This document shows, piece by piece, positions 9,707 through 20,234 of a stretch of DNA of 64,000 bases. The position numbers were made by a program, and so were the translations under genes. The first letter of the stretch is position 1; each line of letters begins with the position of its first letter. This DNA comes from Quercus robur. Lineage: Eukaryota; Streptophyta; Magnoliopsida; Fagales; Fagaceae. Location of the stretch: the NCBI RefSeq assembly GCF_932294415.1, contig NC_065536.1, positions 18,411,974 through 18,475,973 on the forward strand. The letters run 5' to 3'. The notes under the pieces are model-generated. The model was given only the letters and a program-made list of their open reading frames with translations. It had not been told where the DNA came from and made no database searches.

Positions 9707-11960
9707 CCATTTTAATACGTGTGACAGTTCATCTTTTTGGATTAAGCGTCACAATGATCTATGATTAGGGCGATAAAATGAGCCAAGCTACTTGAACTCG
9801 GTTTGAGAACATTAGTAAAATGCTACTTGACTTGAAAAAGAATTAATGAAGCTTGAATGGTCTACTACTTGAGTTAATTCCATATTTTATCCTCGAAAAA
9901 ACTGAGCTATTGGAGTTAAACTTAAGAGAAAATCAAGATGTGCGAGACTGCGAATTTAAAATCATTCTTAAAATCAATTATCAAACTTACACAGCCTGTC
10001 ATTAACTTGGAGTTGATTATAAGGTTGAATATAAGTACAACACACCTGTAATGGACCCAGAAGTAAAATAGGACTGTTATTCAGGCCAAACCAGAGTTAG
10101 GTTTTCATGGCTAGAATGGGCCTGCACATAAACCATAATACTAGTCCCAATCACACCATCTTAGCTGGCCCTGAGAGTGAAAGTACAACCCACTTGTAAA
10201 ATTTGGATAAAATAATTCAATATGTGAATCAATTCACTTGTAGCTTAAATACAATAATGTCAGTGTCAAATCTTACATAGTACCTAGCTAATATAGTATG
10301 TATAAATGAGAACATTATAATATGAATATGAACAAAAAAAAAAAGTTTATGAGTATAGCCATAATACAGTACTCTTTTGGCATTTCTTTATGTATGTAAA
10401 GTCATTACCATAACACAAGCAAAGTCTAATCATTCTCCACCTGAAAAAAGGGGATGAGATCCAAGAAAAACAATTTATTATTTTTGTTTGGATTCTATAT
10501 ATATATGAGGTCAAAATGCACAGCATTTATCTTGTGAAGGCTATGATAGATAAAAAAACATATCCCCTAAAAAATAAAAAGTAAAAAACAAAAAAAAGCT
10601 ATGAAAGATGCAGTTTTGGTAGGAATGCAAACTTGTAGTAAAAGGAATTATCCAAACTCCAAAGGCATGGAGCATGTGCAAGAATAGGACCACCCGTGTC
10701 ACCAAGGTGCATGACAAAGTCGCGTGACATCAACTTCCTCTGAACACGCGTGTGTTTGTGTGTTTTTCATTGGGGTGATTGGGTGTACAATAGTTTAATG
10801 TACATTCTTCTGTCGGTTCTGTCACCGACATTTCCGTTTATCACTCCCGTGAACTTTTAGATGCTTTTTACTTAGCACTAGCAGAAGCATTCTTGTTTTA
10901 TTTTACGAGTAATTAACTAATTATGTATTTTAATTAGAATGCTAATGTTATTAACTTATTATTATTATAAATTTTATCATTTAAATTCTCTAATTCCTTT
11001 ACATTTTTAGTTAGATTTGTGGATACATGTTATTTTTTTGATTTTGTGCACGTAAGAGATTTCAAGGTGCCAAAACCTTTTGAGATGTGGACACCTAACA
11101 AGTTTTGTGCACAAGTGCATTGAATTGAAGTCAATTCCAATTTTGAGACCATTGGTTTTTTTAAATGCGACTATAGATAGAAGGGAATATGAATATAATT
11201 GGAATAAAGTTTCCTCTAACCCGATTTGGAGATATTACAAGGTGACTACTAAAAACATTAACATGTATTCTTTAAACTAGTCGTTAACTCATACTATGCA
11301 CTGGATAATTAACGATTATTATAAAAATATATCTTCCTTATGTTCATTGCTACAATTAGTATAAAATGAATGAAATTAATATTTATAATACAAAACAAAA
11401 ATTTATATTTTTTGAAAAATAACCATATTTTGTCTTGTTTATAGGATGAAACAAAAAAACACTGCTTTCTAGCATGTTTAAACTTTTATGAAAGCTAGAA
11501 CAACAAAATATAACAACTTAACAACAAAAGAAAATTTTCTTAATTCTACCAAGGCTTTTAGGGGGGGGGGGGGGGGGGGGAAGTAAATAGAGTGATACAA
11601 AAATAATATATTCTATGACACAAAGTATTCATTCAACAAAACTAAGATGTCAAGCAGGAGAATAAGTGCCATCCATTACCTCTAGCTTTCTTTTAGCATT
11701 TACTCCTCTAGAATCAAACATGGTGTCTAAAAGTTTGGTTCTTAAGCACAAACACACGGGCAATAGTAATTATGAAGAGAAAAGATACACAAACATAGAA
11801 TATTAAAGAAAAAAAATATGAAAACAAAAGTAATTATGAAGAGAAATTCATGTAAAAGATACCTTGAGGCTTGTAGACAAAGATTTTGTTGAAATAAAAG
11901 AGTAGAAACGGCAGATAATGGGTAAATCACAAAGAGGGTTTTGGTGTGGTGCTCTGTATA
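9707..11960. other. Gene-free stretch with a 20-G homopolymer
   Basis: AT-rich intergenic DNA with remnants I cannot classify. A run of 20 G lies at 11561-11580. No frame with a recognisable domain was found. Confidence 0.45.
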
Positions 11961-11964
11961 TATA

Positions 11965-12355
11965 GGAGTAAGTCAGTTTGGTTTAAAACTCTCTATATTG
12001 CTGAGTAGTAGTTGATTTAAAACTATTTAATTTGCTGAGTAGTAGTCGGTTTAAAATTCTCATTTTGACATAATAAATAAATTAAGAAAAAAATTATGTG
12101 TAAAATTGTGGGACTACCAAAGCTTATGCGGCAAAATATTAGAATGTCAACTAATAGTCAAAAGACTTCGGTTTGGTTTAAAACTCTTCATATTGCTAAA
12201 AAATAGTTGATTTAAAACTTTTTAGTTTGTTAAGTAGTAGTCGGTTTAAAAATCTCGTTTTGATATAATAAAAAAATGAAGTGTAAAATTGTAGAACTAC
12301 CAAAGCTTAGGTAACAAAACATTTTAAGGTCAACTAATAGTCAAATGCCTTCGGC
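11965..12355. repeat. Tandem duplication, ~200 bp unit, with inner sub-repeats
   Basis: Two copies begin with GGTTTAAAACTCT at about 11978 and 12175. Each contains further GGTTTAAAA/GATTTAAAAC sub-repeats spaced about 40 bp apart and ends in a CTACCAAAGCTTA block followed by GTCAACTAATAGTCAAA. A further, shorter duplicate containing AATTTTCATTCAAACATTTG and AATTTTCGTTCAAACATTTG follows at 12430-12560. Confidence 0.7.
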
Positions 12356-12639
12356 TATTATATATTGTATATATAAATATGTTACATGACTTATTAAATA
12401 GGACATGTTGATAAAATACACATATATGGCTTTATCAATCACCACATAGATCGGAGGAATTTTCATTCAAACATTTGAAGTTAATAAAAAACAAGTACAT
12501 GGTTTATCAATCATCACATAGTAGTTTGGTGGAATTTTCGTTCAAACATTTGAAATTAAATGCTTTCCATGTAATTTGTCTTGACAAATGTTTTCCATAA
12601 AACAGATGTCATTCAAAAGAGCCAAAATCCAAATTATTT

Positions 12640-12900
12640 CACATGTGGCTATTGCGATTTGCGACAGCTTGATATTCAGCTTCTAATGCTGATCTTGAGA
12701 TTGTGGACTACATGTTGGACTTCAAAGAAACTAGTGATTAAAAGCTACTAGAAATCGGTACTCATTTTCAACTGGCGGACCTACTAACTAAGGTTGTTAC
12801 TTTTCGTCAATTTTCAGCTTTATTGTCTAAAATGAGTGTCATCAATATTAACGTTCATATTAAGAGGAGTATTAGAAGAAAGAGGAAGAAATTACAGGTC
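12640..12900 (+). mobile_element. Copia LTR retrotransposon remnant (RNase H end)
   Basis: A frame reads FQLADLLTKVVTFRQFSALL, which is the C-terminal RNase H signature of plant Ty1/copia polyproteins (usually QLADILTK...). Flanking frames have the adjacent part of the domain. The piece is a short fossil: it is broken, no LTRs are visible next to it, and it appears old. Confidence 0.65.
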
Positions 12901-13355
12901 GTATATAAACAGATTGTAGCTAAACTGTCTGTAGCTTTAGTTTGTGTTTTTTATCCATTTCACAACTTACAAGCATGTCATCCATTAATACACGCGTACT
13001 AGTTTTTTCTTGTAACAAGTTTTTTTATTATTAGTTTGTGTGTGCTCATTATCCATGTCACAAAACCATGCAATCCATTAATCACATTATTGTAGCAAGT
13101 ATTTTAAGGGAATTTAGGATTACTGTACAAATCAACAAATTTAAAAAGAGAAGGAATTTGATTAATTCTTTTTAAAATTATTTTTTACTTTCTGCCTCTA
13201 ATACAAATCTTGATATGGTAAATAACATAATAATTTTTAGTATGTATTTCAATTGAACTAACTAGATTATTGTATTTAATTTATATAATTAATTAACTTT
13301 TGATAAAATTACAAAAATATTGAGATAATGCTTGTCAAATCTTTGACATCTATTT

Positions 13356-13508
13356 TTTTTTTTTTTTGGGAAAGAAGAAATCTTTTATTATTAATTAAGA
13401 GAGGCTAAATCAACATGAACAAAAGGGAATATTGAGGGTGAAACATTCTCCATCCATACAACACAATCTAGAAGATTAACAACTAACTTAGCCAAACAAT
13501 GTGCTAAA
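13356..13508 (-). mobile_element. LINE 3' tail, older copy, minus strand
   Basis: On the minus strand the sequence reads AHCLAKLVVNLLDCVVWMEN then a VSPSIFPFVHVDLASLN-like end, stop and A tail (the T tract at about 13351-13366 on the plus strand). This is the usual C-terminus of plant LINE RNase H domains. The 5' side is cut by a second LINE tail that abuts at about 13509. Confidence 0.6.
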
Positions 13509-13690
13509 TTTTTTTTTTTTTTTTTTTGAGAAAGAAATAAGATAATTTTATTCAGAAGTAGGCATATCTGCCTGATAAGCAGCAAGTGTGTGAGATGGGA
13601 CATCTTTCATCCACATTGAGAAACCAATGATATGACATGTATGCCTAGCTTGGTTACCCATCTGAGTAGGATAATTCAAAAAAATTATCT
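13509..13690 (-). mobile_element. LINE 3' tail, younger copy inserted into the older one
   Basis: Read on the minus strand, a frame ends MWMKDVPSHTLAAYQADMPT and then a stop, a short 3' UTR and an A tail (T tract 13509-13526 on plus). Its tail abuts the truncated older LINE in the same orientation, so it probably inserted into it. It is 5' truncated to under 200 bp. Confidence 0.55.
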
Positions 13691-14582
13691 CTTACATCTA
13701 CTTGATGGAAGAAGTTACAAATGTCACACAATAGAAAAGGTTGATTATTGTAGATTTGTAGCACATGCATTTTGAAATAATTAATAACATTTATGTCACT
13801 AATTTGTTAGTAGTTTCCTCTAGTATTTCAATAATTTTTCTTACATAAACTTGTAATATTTCATGTTCTATTTTATGTACAAAATAGAAAGACAATAAGA
13901 CTAGTGTAATAATTTGATCATACTATATGTGTTTGCAAATTTAAAAATTGCATGATATAATGACTGATATACATGCCTACTCAAGAATGCAAATATTGTT
14001 TTGTTAAAATAAAATTGCAAATATCCTTCAATTGTTTTTTTACATTCATGGTTGTTTGTTATTGATTTTCCCCCCTTTTGTTGGACTTTGTTTTAATTGT
14101 TGCAAAAGCAACTAAATTTAAGCAAGAATATCATATTTTAAATCAAATGTTTCTCATATAAATTTTAAAAAAAACGACATCAAAATTTCATTATACATCT
14201 TCTCTTCTCAAAAAAAATTTCATTATACATTCATAATTAATGCACTACTTAAAAAATTAATATAACAAAATAAATGTATTTATCCTATTAGTTTAATTAC
14301 TATATATATATATATATATATCATTGGAAGAAGTTAGAAAATCTAAATGGTTAAGATTAAGTTTAGTGAATTTACAAATATTTAATTTTTTGATTTCTTT
14401 TATGTCAATTTTTGTCAACTTAGCTAAACATGAGGGAAAATGTCATATTCTAAATTTATTACTATTATTATTATTATTATTCCAAATAAAAATATTTTTA
14501 TATAAAAATTATAAAATAATCATATATATTCCTTTAATATTAATAATTAATGCACAACTATAGATAATTAATATATGTATAT
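13691..14582. other. Gene-free, very AT-rich stretch
   Basis: Contains a TA run at about 14301-14320 and ATT triplets at about 14462-14480. I see no gene and no classifiable repeat. Confidence 0.5.
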
Positions 14583-15470
14583 TGTAGGGACTGGATTTGA
14601 GTCCTAAGCCCAAAAGTTAAAAGGATCTGGCCCAAAGAGCTCAATACAATGAATTTGTAGAGAGTGGGTTGGAAAACTAGGTTCTAATGAGTTGGGTAGC
14701 AATTATAGTGAATCCAAATGACAATAAAATGAAAATAGACTGGTTGTATCTAATGAAAATCGTCCTCGACACAATCCGAAGAGATTAGTTCTTGTATATA
14801 ATTCTTAAAGTTGATTACAAGTACAGTTTTTATTGCTACAGTAATTATCTCTTAATTCTCAGACCCCCTTCTCTTAGGGCATCTCCTCTATTTTATATCA
14901 TCTTCCTCCTTTCATCTCTGCCCTCCACGTGTGGATTAGATTGTCAGTGTTGATCCTTGTCATATCAACACCTTCCCGAAGTCTTTGGGGAGTAGCTGTA
15001 AGGCTAAAAACTACTGTTTAGGTATCACTTCCTCATTAATGCAGCCAAAGAGTTAGCTGTAGAGCATTTAATACAGTGATAGCAGCTTTCCCTTAGATAT
15101 TTCATAGTCTCCCTCTGTCCTGTTTCTTCTTGATACTTATCATCATTAGTGGAGTTGTCCAGAATGTTGCTCTTAATGTCAAACCGCACCTTCTAACCTC
15201 AGATTTGTTCAGTCGAGGAAGCATTCCTCCTCGAATCACTTTTTCGAACTCTCATGATCATACCTCACATCTTCATTCATTAACATGGACTCCTTTGACC
15301 GTGTTTCCCCGTTGTTAATACCCATTTTCGCGACACATTTTTACAAGCCCAATTCATTTATTATGTTTTATTTTATTCTTTTAAGCATGGCCCAAGCCTA
15401 TGCGACTTTTTGGAAAAATTGAGGAAGTATGGTTTGGAGGGTATGGGTCGGTTCCTTTCGGACCTTTTGC

Positions 15471-15974
15471 ATGAGCCCAGCCCATGCGTGCTACCAAGTG
15501 GGTAAGGGACACTTGTAGCACCTCAGGCTCATGGAAGAGGACTTATATCCAAAATTTCCACCCCAAAACAGCTTTTATACTCTGTGTGACTGTGGCCCAA
15601 AGTTTCTATTCGAACCTTTTTTTTCCTTTAAAAATGGTTGGCTCTCATTGGCCAACTTCAGCTACTAGCTCTCATCTAGTTGAGCCTCCCAATAGTCTGA
15701 AACAACTGAAAATGAGGAGCCAATGAGCCCAACCCATGCGTGCTACCAAATGGGTAAGGGACACTCGTAGCACCTCAGGCTCATGGAAGAGGACTTGTAT
15801 CCAAAATTTCCACCCCAAAACAGCTTTTATGCTCTGTGTGACTGTGGCCCAAAGTTTCTATTCGAACATTTTTTTTCCTTTAAAAATGGTTGGCTCTCAT
15901 TGGCCAACTTCAGCTACTAGCTCTCATCTAGTTGAGCCTCCTAATAGTCTGAAACAACTGAAAATGAGGAACCA
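15471..15974. repeat. Exact-period tandem duplication, 252 bp unit
   Basis: Copies run 15471-15722 and 15723-15974. Both start ATGAGCCC, and the second is followed by another ATGAG. The copies differ at only a handful of positions by eye, so the duplication is recent. It lies inside the LTR-related block. Reading frames of 80 codons occur in both copies, but they contain no known domain and I do not regard them as genes. Confidence 0.85.
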
Positions 15975-16230
15975 ATGAGGGTTTAGTCAAGCATTTCCCT
16001 TAATGATGATAAAAGTAATTCTTCCTTTTATCCAAACAAAAGCAAACCTGAAAATTACTACTTGCTTAACACTTTGGGGTCCAAAGTCTTTTCTATTGAC
16101 CAAAAACCAGTCACTTAGAGCACCCCAAACTCAATATAAATTCCACAATCAAAAGGAGGAGGTTTTACTCTGAGAGCAACACCCCAAGCTCAATACAAGA
16201 GTCTTTCTTCAACTAAAAAAAAACAACAGG

Positions 16231-16593
16231 CCACGTTCTACCTAAAGACCTGAAACTTTAGAGCAAAAACCCATTCAGCCAGTCAATAATCTCACAATTC
16301 CGAAGCTTGGGGGTGGAAATATGGGTATAGGGGAACATTCCCTCTCTTCCTCACAACCTCCTCAATTTCCTCTTCTGTGTGATTGTGAGTCGAAGTTTCA
16401 GACCTGTTAAACCACGTTTTCCCTATAGAGCTGAAACTTGAGAGCAAAAACCCACTTAGCCAAGAGACATTTTCACAATTCTGAACCTTAGGGGTGGAAA
16501 TATGGGTACAGGGGAACCTTCCCTCTCTTCCTCATGACCTTCCTCAATTTCTTCTTCTGTGTGACTGTGGGTCGAAGTTTCAGACCTGTTATG
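16231..16593. repeat. Tandem duplication, ~181 bp unit
   Basis: CCACGTT starts copies at 16231 and 16412. Both contain GAGCAAAAACCCA, GGGGTGGAAATATGGGTA and CGAAGTTTCAGACCTGTTA. The copies are more diverged than those of the 252-bp duplication next to it. Confidence 0.8.
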
Positions 16594-16850
16594 TTTTTAT
16601 GCTTTTTCTGCACTTTCATTATTAGCATTTTGATTTTCTCTTGTCAAAGCATCATTAGTCTTTTGTTCATTATATATTTGGAATTTTGGGTTTGATTCTC
16701 CACAAATAAACACTTCTAAAGAACCCAAGGGGAGATTTGGGCCATTCTCGCATTTTCGGCCCTTATCGCAAAAACGTCCCCGACACTCATCCTCGGACTA
16801 TTTAATGTCCTCAATTTAAGCCCCCAGCCCAATATATACACAAATACGTA

Positions 16851-17416
16851 CTACTGCGCCTACCACCCCTACATAGATAATTCATTGGCTAAAGCAATAA
16901 ACAAATATTTTGATATAAATGCTAGCTTTGTTGAGGTGAAATTTTAAATATAAAAAAAATCTCAAATAAGTCACTTAATAACATTTTCTTTTTTTCTTTT
17001 TAAAATGGAAGACAATGGAAACTTAATTTTACAAAAATTAATAAATAAAAAGGTGAAATTGGTGTTTTTATCAAATTGAGATATATAAAAATAAATAAAT
17101 AAATAAAAACCTCCAAAAAGAAAAGGTTTAATTTCATTATTAGCTATATAAGTATATTCTCATAAAATTGAAAAACAACCCACCAAAAGAGATAGTAGTT
17201 TTTTTTTTTTTTTTTTTTTTTTTTGGGGGTAAACAAAGAGATATGAGTTATGACTGATGCTATATAGTTTTGGGAGTCCAAAGTCCAAAGTCCTGGTTTG
17301 CTGCCGTCTAAGTTGTAGCATCCAATGAACTCGTACATAGATTTCCATTTTCTACTATAATTAAAAATGAACAAATATCATAATATGCTTTCATTATTAG
17401 ACAAATGAGTATATTC
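16851..17416. other. Gene-free AT-rich stretch with T tract
   Basis: Holds a T tract at about 17199-17224. On the minus strand this looks like an A tail preceded by a short open frame (17225-17374), perhaps a retro-inserted fragment of unknown origin. No gene is recognised. Confidence 0.4.
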
Positions 17417-17558
17417 TAGTTAGCTCAATTAATAAAAATTTTATTGTTAAACAAAAGATCCAAGCGTTGAATCCCACCTAAACCAAAGAGCAATTGATAT
17501 CTTAACTTGACGATTATCATAGAGCGAGTGTAATAGGTTAAAATTTTATCATATTTAT
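17417..17558 (+). mobile_element. SINE copy, plus strand
   Basis: Starts CTAGTTAGCTCAATTAATAA (A-box like), has GCGTTGAATCCCACC (B-box like) about 45 bases downstream, then the family body with ACCAAAGAGCAATTGATATC and a GGTTAAAA end. Same family as the copies at 2.1, 18.1, 63.1 and 63.8 kb. It corresponds to a single arm of the dimeric copy at 63.1 kb. Confidence 0.65.
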
Positions 17559-18059
17559 AATTTTTTTTTAAGTGTTAGACAAATGAAACTATTATTATTT
17601 AAATAAATAAATAAACCCAACACCAACAGGAACAGGTACTGCAACTTGACCAAACATACAGTAAGATGCTCATCATGGGCACCCTTTCCATTTATGAGGT
17701 CTTTATTTATGCACCCTATATTTCAACATTTAAATCAAAAGACATAATTACAACATCATGAAGGAGCCCTCTCAACGATTATTCAACAGGCATATAATAT
17801 GTCAGAAAGATTCTCAATGTTTGGTTATAGACTTGAAGGCATATGAATCAATTATAGTAAGGGAAGCAATAGCCAAAGGGTCAACAAGAAAAAAAAACAA
17901 CTTTTGTAGTAGGCCATCTTTTTATGGAGGTGTAATAAGTTTGTTCATCATAATTACCACCACAACCAGTCAAAACACAAGGCACAATGTGCCAAATTCA
18001 GCAAATTAATTAGCATAAAATATTCTACTTCATTATAACTATCACATTTTTTTTTTTTA

Positions 18060-18201
18060 TAGGGTTTCAACTATGACGTCTGCTTCCAATGATTACATTA
18101 TTTGTCATCAAATTAAGACACTAATTAATTTTTGATATAGGTGATGACTGAACTTCAAATTTTTTATTTAACCATAAGATACATTACTAGTTGAACTACT
18201 G
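18060..18201 (-). mobile_element. SINE copy, minus strand
   Basis: Minus-strand copy of the same family. It shows the AGTTCAACTAGTAA-type start at the right, the family body with CAAAAATTAATTAGTGTC, and an end resembling CATAGTTGAAACCC at the left. Diverged. Confidence 0.55.
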
Positions 18202-20040
18202 TACTAAAATCTATCATTATAACTACTATTACTTAGATATTGATTGGAATTTTTCCCAAGATGAAATAATAAAAGCAAATGCAGACTTGCAGTAGACATG
18301 TTTTTCTGGCATTGGCATCCGCATTGGCATTGAGTAAAGTAGCCGTGATTGTCGTTGAAAACGCGTTAACATATTCCCAAGCTCTGGAGCACTTTGTGAG
18401 AGTTTCTGTCCAATTACATGTGAGGATGTCTATTCGCACCTAAGTTTATAGATAGTGACCACTAATCAATAAAGGTTGGCATTGTAGCGCTGCACAATAG
18501 TATTGTGGGAAGATTATGCCCCCAAAAAAAAAAATAGTATTGTTGAAAAATCAGTTGTATTTCTAAATTTAAGAAAAGTGTTGGAATTCATAAATTTTTC
18601 TTTCGTCTTTTTCGTGTAAATGTTGGAGTTCTATATCTCTTTTGGAGTTTGAATGTATGACACCATGAGTTTATAGTGATTAGAGAGTATGACCAAGCTA
18701 AAATCATACTGCAATAATTTATTGGATAAAAATCTACACTCTAAAATTTTGTATTCAATTGCAATGCTTAAGTTTTGGCTAAAATTATATTTAATTAATG
18801 GGTATACTTTTATAAAAATATACTCATTAGTCATTCCATCTCAAATTATTAACTTTTATTTTATTTTGAGATGGTCCAAAATGAAGTGCCCTTTAAAATT
18901 CAGTAAGTAAATTTCTTAACATAATACTTCATTTAAAAAGTTCTTATTTTTCCTTTAATAAACTTTTAAGTTTTAAATTAAGAAAGTAGTTTTTGTGATA
19001 AAAAAAAAAAAGAGTAATTTTTGGAAATTTATACCTTTTTACATACCGTATATCTTTTAAAAACAACATGAACGATATCCTCTTAAAAATTGGATTTTTA
19101 TCCACAGCTAACAATATGTGAGAATGAAAAGGAAAACTGTTACGTCCATGACATTTTCATAACAAATCATAGGTGATTAGTTGTTATTGATTATAATTTG
19201 AATTTATCATTAAAATTATTTTTTTATCCCACCAATAACAACCTGTAAAAATTTACAATTTAAAAATTGTTATGAAAATGTTATGAACATAGCATTTTTT
19301 ATTGAAATGTTATTTTAAAATTTATTATCACTTTAGTAATAATAGGAGATATCCATGAATCAATATATATCAAAAGTGACACTTCATCACCTAAAAAACA
19401 AAAGATTGACACTTATCCAATGTTACTTTCTGAATCGATCTGATAAAGCAATATAAACCAGATAAGATTAGAACCCCTCAACCCAAAAATTGAATCCCAA
19501 TCCCATCCCAAAAAGTCTTTTTCATCTTATTTTATTTGGGTATATCCCAAAAAATATTTTAGCATTAATGAAATGAATGAATACAATAAAATAGAGGCAA
19601 TTTGGGGGCTAGTAGGCAAGGGCAGTGATGAGCTGGCGCACTTTGATAGATTTAACTCTGGAGCATTCTTCTTGGTGCTTCCAGGTGTCATACAGCTGTA
19701 TGATACCCTCTCCTATGAAATTACCAAAATGCCCATAGTAAAATATTTCATTTCCTCACAACTCCACCTACCCTTTCCACTCCCAAAACGCCACCGTTTC
19801 AACTCCTTCGCGTTATCAAAATTTTTAAGTGACTGCCCCTATAATGTACGGACCCAACAATAACTATCCCCAACTGACAGTTTTAGCCACTCCAACGGTC
19901 ATTTGGATAACACAAAGCCAAGCTAAAAGACAGGGAAGTCAAAGCGTTGACTAAAGGGTAAAAAGGTCATTGTGTAAGGTTAAACTAAAACTTAATTATT
20001 GTAATTCCGTTATTTCGTCGAGGGTGTTTGTGTAATTCTA
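18202..20040. other. Gene-free stretch including the NDL upstream region
   Basis: AT-rich DNA without a recognisable gene. The last few hundred bases before 20040 should include the promoter of the NDL gene. A run of GAAAGAAAAG-like purine-rich leader sequence follows at 20055-20130. Confidence 0.45.
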
Positions 20041-20234
20041 TATTTCTCCAAAGAGAGTGAAAGAAAAGCCACAGAGAAACCAAGTACAAGTAAAGAAGTA
20101 AAGAAGAAGAAGAAGCAAGGTGTTTGATGAGAAAGTTTCAAGCATTTTGCTACTGATAAACTCTGAAACTCTCATTGAGTTTAGTGTTTGTGGGTATCTT
20201 TTATTTTCTGTGGTTGGTGTAGAGAGGCTGAGTT

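Larger units (their letters stand above)
14583..16850. mobile_element. LTR-element-related block (possible LTR remnant)
   Basis: The block starts TGTAGGGACTGG, as do the LTRs of the large element at 43.16 kb. It continues with matching landmarks in the same order (CAATACAATGAATTTGTAGA, GAGTGGGTTGG, AACTAGG, then a CCTCG patch and a TTCTTGTATATAATTC stretch), so it belongs to a related LTR family. The right limit is uncertain because two tandem duplications (15471-15974 and 16231-16593) lie inside and no clear terminal CA with a matching target duplication was found. It is non-coding and looks broken. Confidence 0.45.

Noticed and set aside
15484-15978. Paired 80-codon frames in the 252-bp duplication
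   Set aside because: They exist only because the unit is duplicated. They have no domain and lie in an LTR-related block.
17143-17374. Minus-strand frame ending in an A tail, perhaps a retro-copied host gene piece
   Set aside because: The peptide matches no family that I know, and no target duplication is visible. It is recorded only as part of a gene-free stretch.
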